Shown here piece by piece: positions 34,166 through 43,137 of a stretch of DNA of 64,000 nucleotides (position 1 is the stretch's first letter; every line of letters begins with the position of its first letter). The stretch comes from Mesorhizobium sp. C432A (GTDB lineage Bacteria > Pseudomonadota > Alphaproteobacteria > Rhizobiales > Rhizobiaceae): the NCBI RefSeq assembly GCF_030323145.1, contig NZ_CP100470.1, positions 1,612,001 to 1,676,000 of the forward strand. The letters run 5' to 3'. Under the pieces are notes generated by a model. That model was not told the DNA's origin. It did no database searches and saw only the letters and a list, made by a program, of their open reading frames with translations. The position numbers and the translations under genes were made by a program.

Positions 34166-35110
34166 ATGTCGGCGCGAACTGCTCCGATCAAGGTCGGAGC
34201 CAGAAAAGTGATCACCAGACGCGGGTTCCTGAAATTCGCCGGAGGTTCGTTCCTCTCGCTGGCGTCGCTCAGTGCCTATGCGGTCGGCATCGAGCCGATG
34301 CTGTTGACCCATGTGAAGCGCTACCGGCTGACGCCGCCGCATTGGCCGGCGAGCTTGAAGCTGCGCGTTGTAGCACTTGCCGATATTCACGCCTGCCGCC
34401 CCTGGATGACGCCTGAGCGGATCGCTTCGCTCGTCGAGGGTGCGAACGTGCTGCAGCCCGATCTGATCGTACTGCTCGGCGACTATATCTCAGGCATGTC
34501 CCTGGTGACGAACCGGGTGGAGGCCCATGAATGGGCGCCGGCCTTGTCAGGACTGAAGGCGCCGCTTGGTGTCCTGTCGATCCTCGGCAATCACGACTGG
34601 TGGCACGATCCTTTCGCGCAGCAGGCCGGAGCGGGGCCGACTGTGGCGCGCAAGGCATTGGAGGAAGCCGGCATCTCGGTTCTGGAGAACGACGCTGTGC
34701 GTCTGGAAAAGAATGGATACGGCTTCTGGATCGCCGGACTCGCCGACCAGCTGGCCCTGTTACCGAACAAGGCCGCAGGCCGCGACAAATTTGAAGGCCT
34801 CGACGATCTCGACGGCACGCTGGCCAAGATCACCGATCAGGCACCGATCATCCTGCTTGCGCATGAGCCTGACATTTTCCCGAAAGTGCCGTGGCGGGTT
34901 TCGCTGACGCTGTCGGGCCACACACATGGCGGGCAGGTCAGGCTGTTCGGCTATTCACCGGTGGTGCCGTCCCGCTTCGGCAACCGCTTTGCCTATGGCC
35001 ATGTCGTCGAGAATGACCGCAATTTGATCGTGTCAGGCGGGCTCGGCTTCAGCATCGCGCCGGTGCGCTTTGGCATGCGGCCGGAGATCCTGCAGATCGA
35101 CCTCGGTTAG
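34166..35110 (+). CDS. Tat-exported metallophosphoesterase (YkuE-like)
   Basis: 314 residues. It has a twin-arginine signal peptide: VITRRGFLKFAGGSFLSLASLSAYA (about residues 16-40), so the enzyme folds and loads metal before export to the periplasm. The phosphoesterase motifs are VVALADIHACRPWM, LIVLLGDYISG, LGNHDWWHD, LLAHEPDIF and LSGHTHGGQ, a complete dimetal site, as in YkuE/UDP-2,3-diacylglucosamine hydrolase-like enzymes. The start at 34166 is chosen to place the Tat motif near the N-terminus. It lies 91 bp after ruvB. Substrate unknown. Confidence 0.9.
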   Translation: MSARTAPIKVGARKVITRRGFLKFAGGSFLSLASLSAYAVGIEPMLLTHVKRYRLTPPHWPASLKLRVVALADIHACRPWMTPERIASLVEGANVLQPDLIVLLGDYISGMSLVTNRVEAHEWAPALSGLKAPLGVLSILGNHDWWHDPFAQQAGAGPTVARKALEEAGISVLENDAVRLEKNGYGFWIAGLADQLALLPNKAAGRDKFEGLDDLDGTLAKITDQAPIILLAHEPDIFPKVPWRVSLTLSGHTHGGQVRLFGYSPVVPSRFGNRFAYGHVVENDRNLIVSGGLGFSIAPVRFGMRPEILQIDLG

Positions 35111-35253
35111 GGCATGCCGGTATTCAGGTGATGCCGGCCTGCAAATGAGGTGTTCCTGCGCTTCCGGTAGTCACGGACCAAAGTCCGCTCCCTTCCGGTT
35201 CTCGGAACCCCTCGTTTCCGACTCGGCCTGACCTGAAATCTCGACATGCCCTA
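35108..35253. repeat. 146-bp palindromic intergenic element (rhizobial RIME/RPE type)
   Basis: The whole gap is an imperfect palindrome. TAGGGCATG (35108-35116) matches CATGCCCTA (35245-35253) inverted; inward of these, the arms keep matching (CAGGT/ACCTG, then GAGG/CCTC and GTTCC/GGAAC parts). The centre is a perfect hairpin CGGAC-CAAA-GTCCG (35174-35187), and the midpoint of the arms and of the hairpin coincide at 35180.5. This resembles the families of mosaic palindromic elements found many times in Rhizobium and Mesorhizobium genomes. It has no coding capacity and sits between the phosphoesterase and GH5 genes. Confidence 0.75.
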
Positions 35254-35256
35254 GGG

Positions 35257-36489
35257 CTAATGGAGCGAGCGGATTGCATCCATCACGGCGGGTTCGGCCT
35301 TTTCGCCGTTGAAGGCATCGACGATGCCGAAGGCGCCGCCAAAACTCCACACCGACCATGAGAAGCCATGCGCCTCGGCGCGCGCGATCATGTCCTTGAC
35401 ATAGGCGGCGCGGTATTTGGGCGGCATCACATAGGGGTTGCCATACTCCTGGCGGATCATGCCGAACTCGCCCAGCGTGATGTTTTCCGGCTTGATGGCG
35501 TTGGCCTTCGCCCAGGCCTCGACCTTTTCGAACGGCGCATCCATGACGCCGAGCAGCTTTTCGTCCGTGTCCATGCTGGCGGCTTGTTCATCGAGATAGG
35601 CGAGCAGGCCGTTCCGTCTGGTCCATGGCGCCTCGGCTTTTATCTTGGCGCGGATCGCATCCAGCGTCGCATCGAGCTCGGCGCGCGGCACCGCGGTCAG
35701 CGGATAGGGCAGCCCGGTAACATAAAGAATGAAATCGCCGGCCCAGGTCGCGCCCTGATGCGTCAGCAGGAACGGGTCGTAGGAGTGGAAGGTCCAGATG
35801 AGGTTGTCGTCGGGGATCGACTTTGGGTCGATCCTGACCAGCGAAGCCGCATTCGAATAACAGGCGCCGGTCAGGATCAGCGTCAGCCTGGTGGCCGAGG
35901 CGCGCGCGGCCGCGAACAGCTTTTGCTGACGCTCCGGCCACAGGCTGGTGCCATCGCTGTCGCAGTCGACGATAGGCTCGTTCATCGGCTCGAAAGCGAC
36001 CTGCGCCGGGTCCTCAGTGGCAAGCGTGTGCGCCATTTTGCGGACGACCTCGACATAGGCGTCGAAGGTTGCGGGATCGTCCATCACCTGGCCCATGCCG
36101 ATCTCGCGGCCGCCGCCGGCCGGGATCAGGTGCATGTCGACGATCACTTTCAGACCGGCCCGGTTGATCATGCGCGCCGAGTCCCGCACGCTGGCATAAA
36201 GGTCGTCACGCAGCGCCAGTGTCTGATCCGACATAAACGGCGTGGGATCGACCGGCATGCGCAGAAAGTCGAAACCGGCGGCCTTCAGCGCCTTGAGGTC
36301 ACCCTCGTCGAGGAACTTGCGCCATTCCGGGTAGGGCAGGATGGCTTGTCGGTCGTTCCATTTGTCTTCCCCGACCCAGGTCGTCCACTGGTCGAGGTTG
36401 AGGCCGCGCTTCATCGAAAAGGTCGCGGCCTGACCGGGAAGCGCAGACGCCGCCAGCACCAGCAGCGCTGCCATCACGGTCTTGATCAT
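35257..36489 (-). CDS. Secreted glycoside hydrolase family 5 protein
   Basis: About 410 residues. A signal peptide (MIKTVMAALLVLAASALPGQA) precedes a TIM barrel typical of GH5. GVNLDQW-type start RGLNLDQWTTWVG, FLRMPVDPTPF, VIVDMHLIPAGGG, VAFEPMNEPIVDCD with the acid/base Glu, WTFHSYDPF, and ITLGEFGMIRQ with the nucleophile Glu are all present. It probably cleaves a beta-glucan or cellulose-like chain in the periplasm or outside. Rhizobia use such enzymes for exopolysaccharide trimming; no polysaccharide genes are adjacent. An ATG six codons upstream (36507) is also possible. Confidence 0.87.
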   Translation of the reverse strand: MIKTVMAALLVLAASALPGQAATFSMKRGLNLDQWTTWVGEDKWNDRQAILPYPEWRKFLDEGDLKALKAAGFDFLRMPVDPTPFMSDQTLALRDDLYASVRDSARMINRAGLKVIVDMHLIPAGGGREIGMGQVMDDPATFDAYVEVVRKMAHTLATEDPAQVAFEPMNEPIVDCDSDGTSLWPERQQKLFAAARASATRLTLILTGACYSNAASLVRIDPKSIPDDNLIWTFHSYDPFLLTHQGATWAGDFILYVTGLPYPLTAVPRAELDATLDAIRAKIKAEAPWTRRNGLLAYLDEQAASMDTDEKLLGVMDAPFEKVEAWAKANAIKPENITLGEFGMIRQEYGNPYVMPPKYRAAYVKDMIARAEAHGFSWSVWSFGGAFGIVDAFNGEKAEPAVMDAIRSLH

Positions 36490-36572
36490 CGCCGTCAACA
36501 GTGCCATCCGGTTTGCTGCGCTGGTGATTTTGGCAAGACAGGTGCCCCGCCGGGGGCAAAAAGGAAAGCGCG

Positions 36573-37043
36573 ATGGACGATCATGGTGAATCGGCGGCGC
36601 TTGCTGCCGGGCTTTCCGGAGCCTTGACGGAATTCGGCCATCGGCTGATGGCGCGAGTCTATTATGCCGACACCGATTTTTCCGGCGTCGTCTACCATGC
36701 GCGCTATCTCGAATTCTTCGAGCGTGGGCGCTCGGACTATCTCAGGCTGGCGGGCGTCCACCACACAGAACTTCACGAAGGCAAGCACGGCGAACGGATC
36801 GTCTGGGTGGTGCGGCGCATGGAGATCGACTTCCGCTCGCCTGCCCGCATGGACGACATCCTGACCATCGACACATCGACGCAGGATATTTCCGGCGCCC
36901 GCATCGTCATGGCGCAGCAATTGAAACGCGGGACAGAGGTACTGGTCGAAGCAAAGGTCGAGGCGGCGATCATCGGCGACAACGGCCGGCCGAAACGCTT
37001 TCCGAAAGAATGGATCGCGGCCTTTCTACCAGGAGCAAGCTGA
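36573..37043 (+). CDS. ybgC: YbgC-type acyl-CoA thioesterase
   Basis: 156 residues, one hot-dog domain. RVYYADTDFSGVVYHARYLEFFERGRSDYLRLAG (about residues 28-61) includes the catalytic Asp and the family YHARYLEFFE block. In tol-pal clusters YbgC hydrolyses acyl-CoA or acyl carrier protein substrates and is linked to phospholipid metabolism. It lies 313 bp upstream of tolQ on the same strand, the usual order, but here separated by a long gap with its own CtrA-like box. Confidence 0.93.
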   Translation: MDDHGESAALAAGLSGALTEFGHRLMARVYYADTDFSGVVYHARYLEFFERGRSDYLRLAGVHHTELHEGKHGERIVWVVRRMEIDFRSPARMDDILTIDTSTQDISGARIVMAQQLKRGTEVLVEAKVEAAIIGDNGRPKRFPKEWIAAFLPGAS

Positions 37044-37355
37044 TATCCAGGCCTGCCGGCCGGCAACGAGCGGCCAATCGGCAGCGCATTCGATTGTGGA
37101 TGGATGGCCCGCGTCGTGCCTTGGCGCGGCAATGCGCCGCGCCATATTTCCTAACCCATCCTTAACCATAACGGTTCATGAAGAGATCGGTGAAGATTGG
37201 AAGAATCCGCGCGCCTTCCTTTCACCAATATTTGCCCTGAAAAGGCCGCCAACGGTGCATTTTGGGGTTAATCCGGAAGCCAAGCGCGAACGGACCACAA
37301 GGGATGCCCATGGGCCAGCCGCCAGCGATGCCCGGAAAATCTTAAGGACTGAAGC
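37044..37355. other. 312-bp tolQ upstream region
   Basis: No coding frame is seen. It contains the CtrA-like box at 37151 and several TTAA half sites (for instance near 37263), then AAGGA before the tolQ ATG at 37356. The length shows that tolQRAB has its own promoter separate from ybgC. Confidence 0.6.
37151..37166 (+). promoter_or_regulatory. Candidate CtrA box upstream of tolQ
   Basis: CTAA-CCCATCC-TTAAC: one mismatch to TTAA-N7-TTAAC. It lies 190 bases before the tolQ ATG, inside the long gap after ybgC. Confidence 0.5.
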
Positions 37356-38066
37356 ATGGAAACTACCGCACTCGCCGATCCGGCAGCGCAATTGTCGATT
37401 TGGGCGCTGTTCACACAGGCCAGCTGGGTGGTCAAGCTGGTCATGATCGGTCTGCTCTGCGCCTCGGTCTGGACCTGGGCGATCATCGTCGACAAGCTGG
37501 TCAGCTATGCCCGCATGCGTCTGTCGCTCAATCGCTTCGAACAGGTGTTCTGGTCGGGGCAGTCGCTGGAAGAGCTCTATCGCACGCTTGCCGACCGCAA
37601 GACCACGGGCATGGGTGCGATCTTCGTTGCGGCCATGCGCGAATGGAAGAAGAGCTTCGAGAAGGGGGCCAAATCGCCGCTCGGCCTGCAGACCCGCATC
37701 GACAAGGCGATGGACCTGGCGTTGACGCGCGAGATGGAGAAGCTGGAGGGCCGTCTCGGCTTTCTCGCCACCACTGGTTCGGCCGCACCCTTCATCGGCC
37801 TGTTCGGCACCGTCATCGGCATCATGACCTCGTTCCAGGCGATTGCCGGTTCGAAGAACACCAGTCTCGCGGTTGTTGCACCCGGCATTGCCGAAGCGCT
37901 GCTGGCGACGGCCATCGGTCTTCTCGCCGCCATACCGGCGGTTATCGCCTACAACAAGCTGTCATCCGACGCGAACAAGATCGCGGTGCGGATGGAAGGG
38001 TTCTCGGATGAGTTCTCCGCCATACTCTCGCGCCAAATCGATGAAAAAGTAGCGCCTAAGGGCTGA
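37356..38066 (+). CDS. tolQ: Tol-Pal system proton channel TolQ
   Basis: 236 residues with three helices: WVVKLVMIGLLCASVWTWAIIVDKL, then LGFLATTGSAAPFIGLFGTVIGIMTSFQAI and VVAPGIAEALLATAIGLLAAIPAVIAYNKL. TolQ forms a pentameric channel around TolR that uses the proton gradient to pull TolA across the periplasm during division. A Thr/Gly-rich channel pattern is present. AAGGA precedes the ATG. It is the first gene of tolQRAB. Confidence 0.97.
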   Translation: METTALADPAAQLSIWALFTQASWVVKLVMIGLLCASVWTWAIIVDKLVSYARMRLSLNRFEQVFWSGQSLEELYRTLADRKTTGMGAIFVAAMREWKKSFEKGAKSPLGLQTRIDKAMDLALTREMEKLEGRLGFLATTGSAAPFIGLFGTVIGIMTSFQAIAGSKNTSLAVVAPGIAEALLATAIGLLAAIPAVIAYNKLSSDANKIAVRMEGFSDEFSAILSRQIDEKVAPKG

Positions 38067-38075
38067 GGTAAGAAG

Positions 38076-38528
38076 ATGGGTATGTCGGTTGGCATGGCAG
38101 GACGCGGCGGGCGCGGACACAGGCGGCGCGGCCGCCACCATGCATTGATGTCGGAAATCAACGTCACGCCGATGGTCGACGTGATGCTGGTGCTCTTGAT
38201 CATCTTCATGGTCGCCGCACCTATGTTGACGGTCGGAGTGCCGGTCGACCTGCCGGAGACGAAGGCCAAGGCTATGAACGCCGACACCCAGCCGATCACC
38301 GTTTCGATCGACGCGGCCGGCAAGATTTTCCTGCAGGAGACCGAAATCCCAAGGGAAGAGCTGGTCGCCAAACTGCAGGCGATTTCCAAGACCGGCTACG
38401 AAGAGCGCATCTTCATCCGCGGCGACAAGGCGACCAACTATGGCGCCGCGATGGAGGTCATGGCCCTCATCCAGGCCGCCGGCTACAAGAATATCGGCCT
38501 AATTTCACTGCAGCAACAGGATCAGTAG
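38076..38528 (+). CDS. tolR: Tol-Pal system protein TolR
   Basis: 150 residues. One membrane helix, EINVTPMVDVMLVLLIIFMVAAPML (about residues 26-50), carries the essential proton-responsive Asp34, followed by a periplasmic domain (VPVDLPETKAKAMN, PITVSIDAAGKIFLQETEI, ERIFIRGDKATNYGAAMEVMALIQAAGYKNIGLI). It starts 9 bp after tolQ with GAGGTAAGAAG as ribosome site. It pairs with TolQ. Confidence 0.97.
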   Translation: MGMSVGMAGRGGRGHRRRGRHHALMSEINVTPMVDVMLVLLIIFMVAAPMLTVGVPVDLPETKAKAMNADTQPITVSIDAAGKIFLQETEIPREELVAKLQAISKTGYEERIFIRGDKATNYGAAMEVMALIQAAGYKNIGLISLQQQDQ

Positions 38529-38535
38529 ACGCACG

Positions 38536-39693
38536 ATGAAGACCGGCCTCACCACATCGGTGATACTGCATACGGTGGCACTGGCTTTCGGCCTGTTCAC
38601 CCTGTCGGCGCCGGCCGCGCTGCCGTCCACGGATGTGGAGTCGATAGCGGTCGACATCGTTCACATGGAAGCCATTGCGCAGACGCTGCAGGGCGACAAG
38701 AAGGCGGTGATGCACGAAAAGCCGGCGCCGATGCCGACCAAGCGTCCCGACATCGTGCCAGATGCACAGAAAATCGGCGAGAACAGCGTTGATACCGACA
38801 AGCCGGTGACGGACGAGCCCAAGCCGAAGCCGGTGGAGAAAACAGCGACGGCTGCTCCGGCGCCGACCCCGACCGAAAAGCCGAAGACCGAGGACACGCC
38901 GAAGCCAAAGGAAGCGCCGAAGCCGACACCTGCGACGGAGGTGGCGCCGGAGCCGCAGCCGAAGGAAGAGGTCAAGCCCGAGCCGGTGAAGCAGGTTGAA
39001 CCGAAGCCGACCCCGGTGAAGGAGCCTGCACCAACACCGCAGCCGGACACGACCGCCGCCATAGAGCCGAAGCCACGCGTGAAGCCCGATGCGGTCGCCG
39101 AAGCCATATCGGATCAGCAGCCTCTGGAAGAAGCGCAGCTTCCGACTTCCGCTCCTGCTCCCGAAGCACGGCCGAAGCCGCAGCCGGCGCAGGCCGAAAG
39201 CGCGAAGGCTCCGGACCGCAAGGACACCGACAAGCCGGTCAAGGAAGCCTCGTCGAAGCCGAAGTCGGATGACAAGCAGTTCAATGAGGCTGACATCAAG
39301 GCTTTGCTCGACAAGCAGAAGCCATCCGGCGGCGGCGCCAAGCGCTCGACCCAGCAGGCATCGCTAGGCGGCGACAAGGATCAAGGCCAGAAGCTGTCGA
39401 AGTCCGAGCAAGGGGCATTGGAAGAACAGCTCGGTGGCTGCTGGACCCTCCCGGTTGGGCTTGAGGGTTCTGAGGATTTCACCGTGGTGATCCGTTTCAG
39501 CCTGGATGCCTCCGGCAAGCTGGAGGGCCGTCCGACCGTCGAGAAGTCCAGCGGCAACCCCCAATTCGACAGCAGCGCGGTTCGCGCTGTGCAGAAATGC
39601 GATGTCGTCGGCCTGCAGGTGCCCGCCGGAAAGCATGACATTTGGTCCGACGTTCGCGTCAACTTCGATCCCAGAGCGATGCTTGGCCTGTAG
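38536..39693 (+). CDS. tolA: TolA-like envelope-spanning protein
   Basis: 385 residues. A membrane anchor at residues 1-33 (VILHTVALAFGLFTLSAPAAL) is followed by a long proline, lysine and glutamate rich low-complexity stretch (about 55-240), and a C-terminal domain (about residues 285-385): LEEQLGGCWTLPVGLEGSEDFTVVIRFSLDASGKLEGRPTVEKSSGNP. The domain has the TonB/TolA-like strand-helix pattern. In alphaproteobacteria TolA diverges strongly and the linker is Pro-rich rather than helical, as here. It contacts TolQR inside and TolB/Pal outside. Confidence 0.9.
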   Translation: MKTGLTTSVILHTVALAFGLFTLSAPAALPSTDVESIAVDIVHMEAIAQTLQGDKKAVMHEKPAPMPTKRPDIVPDAQKIGENSVDTDKPVTDEPKPKPVEKTATAAPAPTPTEKPKTEDTPKPKEAPKPTPATEVAPEPQPKEEVKPEPVKQVEPKPTPVKEPAPTPQPDTTAAIEPKPRVKPDAVAEAISDQQPLEEAQLPTSAPAPEARPKPQPAQAESAKAPDRKDTDKPVKEASSKPKSDDKQFNEADIKALLDKQKPSGGGAKRSTQQASLGGDKDQGQKLSKSEQGALEEQLGGCWTLPVGLEGSEDFTVVIRFSLDASGKLEGRPTVEKSSGNPQFDSSAVRAVQKCDVVGLQVPAGKHDIWSDVRVNFDPRAMLGL

Positions 39694-39731
39694 CCTGAGC
39701 ACCCAGAAATCAGCAAGAGAAGCGAGAAGAC

Positions 39732-41036
39732 ATGAAATCCATCCTCAAGCCGCTCCTGATGGTCGCCGCGATGGCGATGGGCATGAACGCCGTCGTCACC
39801 TTGCCTGCTCGAGCAACCCTCGAGCTCAACGTCAACAAAGGCAATGTCGAACCGATGCCGATCGCCATCCCAGATTTCCAGGGAGGGCTCGGCGCGCAGA
39901 TTTCCGAGATCGTCACCGCCGACCTGAAGCGCTCCGGTCTCTTCGCACCGATAGACAAGAACGCCTTCATCGAGAAGATCGCCAATCCGGATGCGCAGCC
40001 CCGTTTCGACGACTGGAAGGTGATCAATGCGCAGGCGCTGGTCACCGGCAGCGTGAGCAAGGAGGCGGACGGCCGAATCCGCGCCCAGTACCGACTATGG
40101 GATATTTTTGGCAACCAGCAGATAGCCGGGGAGCAGTTTTTCGCCAACGACGCAAATCAACGCCGTGTCGCCCACATCATCGCCGATGCGATCTATGAGA
40201 AGCTCACCGGCGAGAAGGGCTATTTCGACACACGCGTCGTCTTCATCGACGAATCCGGCGCCAAGAATGCGCGTAAGAAGCGGCTCGCCATCATGGACCA
40301 GGACGGCGCCAATGTGCGCTATCTCTCCGATGGCCGCTCGATCGTGCTGACGCCGCGTTTCTCGCCGAATCGGCAGGAAATCACTTACATGTCGTATGAA
40401 AGCGGCCAGCCGCGGGTCTATCTGCTGCAGATCGAGACCGGACAGCGCGAACTGGTCGGCAACTTTCCCGGCATGACCTTTGCGCCGCGCTTCTCGCCCG
40501 ACGGCCAGAAGGTGATCATGAGCCTGCTGCGCGATGACGGCAATTCCAACATCTTCGCCATGGACCTGCGAAGCCGCTCGACCACCCGGCTGACCAACTC
40601 GACCGCCATCGACACCTCGCCCTCTTATTCGCCCGACGGCAGCAAGGTGGTATTCACTTCCGATCGTGGCGGCCGTGCGCAGATTTATGTGATGGGCGCC
40701 GACGGCTCGGGCCAGACCCGCATTTCGTTCGGCGACGGCGTCTATTCGACGCCGGTGTGGTCGCCGCGCGGCGACCTCGTCGCCTTCACCAAGCAGACCG
40801 GCGGCGAATTCCAGATCGGCGTCATGAAGACCGACGGTTCGGGCGAGCGCATCCTCTCCTCGGGCTTCCAGCAGGAGGGACCGACCTGGGCGCCCAACGG
40901 CCGCGTGCTGATGTTCTTCCGCGACTCCGCCGGCGGCCCAAAACTGGTTTCCGTCGATCTCACCGGCCGCAACGAACAGTCGATCCCGACCGCGAATTTC
41001 GCGTCGGATCCCGCCTGGTCGCCGCTGCTGGAGTAG
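39732..41036 (+). CDS. tolB: Tol-Pal system beta-propeller protein TolB
   Basis: 434 residues. A signal peptide (residues 1-28) precedes the N-terminal domain ([22 protein letters not shown]) and a six-bladed propeller with repeats of S-PDG-x-K-V-type strands: [84 protein letters not shown]. TolB binds Pal and TolA in the periplasm. It starts 38 bp after tolA. A terminator-like stem follows at 41063. Confidence 0.97.
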   Translation: MKSILKPLLMVAAMAMGMNAVVTLPARATLELNVNKGNVEPMPIAIPDFQGGLGAQISEIVTADLKRSGLFAPIDKNAFIEKIANPDAQPRFDDWKVINAQALVTGSVSKEADGRIRAQYRLWDIFGNQQIAGEQFFANDANQRRVAHIIADAIYEKLTGEKGYFDTRVVFIDESGAKNARKKRLAIMDQDGANVRYLSDGRSIVLTPRFSPNRQEITYMSYESGQPRVYLLQIETGQRELVGNFPGMTFAPRFSPDGQKVIMSLLRDDGNSNIFAMDLRSRSTTRLTNSTAIDTSPSYSPDGSKVVFTSDRGGRAQIYVMGADGSGQTRISFGDGVYSTPVWSPRGDLVAFTKQTGGEFQIGVMKTDGSGERILSSGFQQEGPTWAPNGRVLMFFRDSAGGPKLVSVDLTGRNEQSIPTANFASDPAWSPLLE

Positions 41037-41062
41037 GTTCGGCCGAATTGCCACACCTGCTA

Positions 41063-41087
41063 AAAAGGGGCCCGTTTGGCCCCTTTT
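41063..41087 (+). terminator. Terminator after tolB
   Basis: AAAAGGGGCC (41063-41072) and GGCCCCTTTT (41078-41087) make a perfect 10-bp stem with a 5-base loop. It lies 27 bases past the tolB stop and ends tolQRAB before the separate pal promoter. Confidence 0.9.
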
Positions 41088-41198
41088 CCATTCATTAGTC
41101 GCGTTTCGGCCGCATTTCCGCCTAGGGTCCGCGCCAACTGTGACCGTGGATTTGAAGGTCGTGGACGGACGATCGAAACCAAACATTAACCGTATTTC

Positions 41199-41214
41199 TT
41201 GAATGCCGGTTAAC
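41199..41214 (+). promoter_or_regulatory. Candidate CtrA box upstream of pal
   Basis: TTGA-ATGCCGG-TTAAC: one mismatch to TTAA-N7-TTAAC. Another half site (TTAACC) lies at 41186. It is 72 bases before the pal ATG, downstream of the tolB terminator, so it would serve a pal-specific promoter. Confidence 0.55.
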
Positions 41215-41285
41215 CCAAACGTGGTTACTGGGTGATCAACGAAATCACTCGAAATACGATCACTCGAATACGAAGGAGAGGCGGC

Positions 41286-41792
41286 ATGGGCCGTATCGCA
41301 GCACTTACCAGAAACCCGGCGATGATCGCCCTGATCGCAATGCTCGCCATCACCGGTTGCGCCTCGAAGAAAACCCCGAACAGCGCTGAAGAGCTCGGCC
41401 TCAACGGCGCGGGTGCGGCAACGCCCGGCTCGGCGAAGGACTTCACCGTCAACATTGGCGACCGCATCTTCTTCGACACGGACTCGACCGCGATCCGCGC
41501 CGATGCGCAGACGACGCTGTCGCGCCAGGCGCAGTGGCTCAACCAGTACAAGCAGTACGCCATCGTCGTCGAAGGCCATGCCGACGAACGCGGCACGCGT
41601 GAATACAATCTGGCTCTCGGCGCCCGCCGCGCCGCCGCCACCCGCGACTTCCTGGTCGCCAGGGGCGTTTCGGCGAGCCGCCTGAAGACCATTTCCTACG
41701 GCAAGGAACGTCCGGTCGCGGTCTGCGACGACATCTCCTGCTGGTCGCAGAATCGCCGCGCCGTCACCACGCTCTCCGGCGCCGGCTCCTGA
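41286..41792 (+). CDS. pal: Peptidoglycan-associated lipoprotein Pal
   Basis: 168 residues. The lipobox ends in AITGC at residue 25, so the mature protein is lipid-anchored to the outer membrane. The OmpA-type domain binds peptidoglycan: FDTDSTAIRADAQTTLSRQAQWLNQY, VVEGHADERGTREYNLALGARRAAATRDFLVARGV. The start at 41286 has AAGGAGAGG upstream. A separate promoter is suggested by the terminator at 41063 and the CtrA-like box at 41199. Pal, TolB and TolA draw in the outer membrane at division. Confidence 0.97.
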   Translation: MGRIAALTRNPAMIALIAMLAITGCASKKTPNSAEELGLNGAGAATPGSAKDFTVNIGDRIFFDTDSTAIRADAQTTLSRQAQWLNQYKQYAIVVEGHADERGTREYNLALGARRAAATRDFLVARGVSASRLKTISYGKERPVAVCDDISCWSQNRRAVTTLSGAGS

Positions 41793-41840
41793 TGAGTAAG
41801 ACGGCGGCCTTAGTCGCATAATTGCAACACTTCCATGCGA

Positions 41841-41865
41841 AAGGCGGCCTTGTGGCCGCCTTTTT
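41841..41865 (+). terminator. Terminator after pal
   Basis: AAGGCGGCC (41841-41849) and GGCCGCCTT (41854-41862) form a perfect 9-bp stem with loop TTGT, followed by TTT. It lies 49 bases past the pal stop. Confidence 0.9.
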
Positions 41866-42003
41866 CAGTTTCGGTCCCGGAAACAAACCCGGAAACAAAA
41901 TTTGGCCGAAGTCTCGCCTCCTGCTAAGAGCCGAGGGCGTCGTGCCGGTCCCACTGTGATCGGAAGGCGCGAACAGGCTCACGATATTCACGGCGAGAGG
42001 CAC

Positions 42004-43086
42004 ATGCATTTCAGATCGGTCTTGAGCGGCACGCTTGCGCTGCTGCTCGTATCAGGCTTCGCGGCTTCTGCGAGCGGCACCGGACAACCCGCGGATAGCG
42101 GCTTTTCCTTCCATCTGCCGACGCTCGGCATTTTCGGCAAGAAGGAGAAGCCGGAGCAGCAACAGATCGCGCAGCAGCAGGACGGCACCGCCGCCGCGGG
42201 GCTGGAAGATCAGCTCCGGCAGATGAACGGCAAGCTCGAGGAACTCAACTTCCAGATCCTGCAGATGCAGGAGCAGATGCGCAAGCAGCAGGAAGACAAC
42301 GAGTTCCGCTTCCAGCAGTTGGAAGGCGGCTCCAGCGGGCAGCCGCCGGCCCAGAAGAAATCGGAGGCCGCGCCGCAGGACGGTGGCGCGGGCACCGGCG
42401 TCGCCGAGGCCCCGGCAGACCAGGCGCCGGCCGATGCCGGCGCGCAGCCGGATGGCGGCCAGAGCGTCGGCGAGGTCATCGTCGAATCGCAGACCGGCGA
42501 TCCCGGCAAGGTGATCAACGGCACGCCGCCCAAGACCTTCGGCACCATTACCGTCGACAAGAACGGCAATGTAATCGACGCCGGCGGCAACACGCAGGCA
42601 GCGGCGCCGGCGGAAGGTGCGGCTCCCGCCGCCGAGGCGCCGGCTGCCGGGGCTAAGACCGGCAAGTCGGACGGCACGGTGGTGGCGGCGCTGCCTGCCA
42701 CCAACAACCCGGAAGAGATCTACCGCAACTCCTACCAGTTCATCCTGTCGGGCGACTACAGCACCGCCGAGCAGGGTTTTCGCGACCACATCGCCCGCTT
42801 CCCGAAGGACGCCAAGGCGGCGGACGCGCATTACTGGCTTGGCGAATCGCTGCTTGGCCAGCAGAAGTATCATGACGCTGCCGAGGTTTTCCTCTCCGCC
42901 AGCAAGGACTATCCGAAGGCCAAGAAGGCGCCTGACATGCTCCTGAAGCTTGGCGTGTCGCTGGTCGGCCTCAAGCAGAAGGATGTCGCCTGCGCCACCT
43001 TCGGCGAGATCGGCAAGCGCTATCCCGATATTTCGGCCGCGCTCAAGGAACGCGTCAAGCAGGAGAGGGCGCTGGCGGCGTGCTAG
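42004..43086 (+). CDS. cpoB: Cell division coordinator CpoB (YbgF)
   Basis: 360 residues. A signal peptide (MHFRSVLSGTLALLLVSGFAASA) is followed by a coiled coil (LEDQLRQMNGKLEELNFQILQMQEQMRKQQE, about residues 62-100), an Ala/Pro/Gly-rich linker, and C-terminal TPR-like repeats (NPEEIYRNSYQFILSGDYSTAEQGFRDHIARFPKDAKAADAHYWLGESLLGQQKYHDAAEVFLSASKDYPK). CpoB links the Tol complex with peptidoglycan synthesis in E. coli. The start at 42004 has GAGAGG upstream. The gene order pal-cpoB is standard. Confidence 0.94.
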   Translation: MHFRSVLSGTLALLLVSGFAASASGTGQPADSGFSFHLPTLGIFGKKEKPEQQQIAQQQDGTAAAGLEDQLRQMNGKLEELNFQILQMQEQMRKQQEDNEFRFQQLEGGSSGQPPAQKKSEAAPQDGGAGTGVAEAPADQAPADAGAQPDGGQSVGEVIVESQTGDPGKVINGTPPKTFGTITVDKNGNVIDAGGNTQAAAPAEGAAPAAEAPAAGAKTGKSDGTVVAALPATNNPEEIYRNSYQFILSGDYSTAEQGFRDHIARFPKDAKAADAHYWLGESLLGQQKYHDAAEVFLSASKDYPKAKKAPDMLLKLGVSLVGLKQKDVACATFGEIGKRYPDISAALKERVKQERALAAC

Positions 43087-43137
43087 TCTTTGCCGTGTTG
43101 TCCCAGAACCGGGACCACTTTTGCGCGACATGCATTG

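Noticed and set aside
40095..41819. A 574-codon open frame opposite tolB and pal
   Set aside because: It spans the tolB terminator and both conserved genes; composition is that of a shadow frame.
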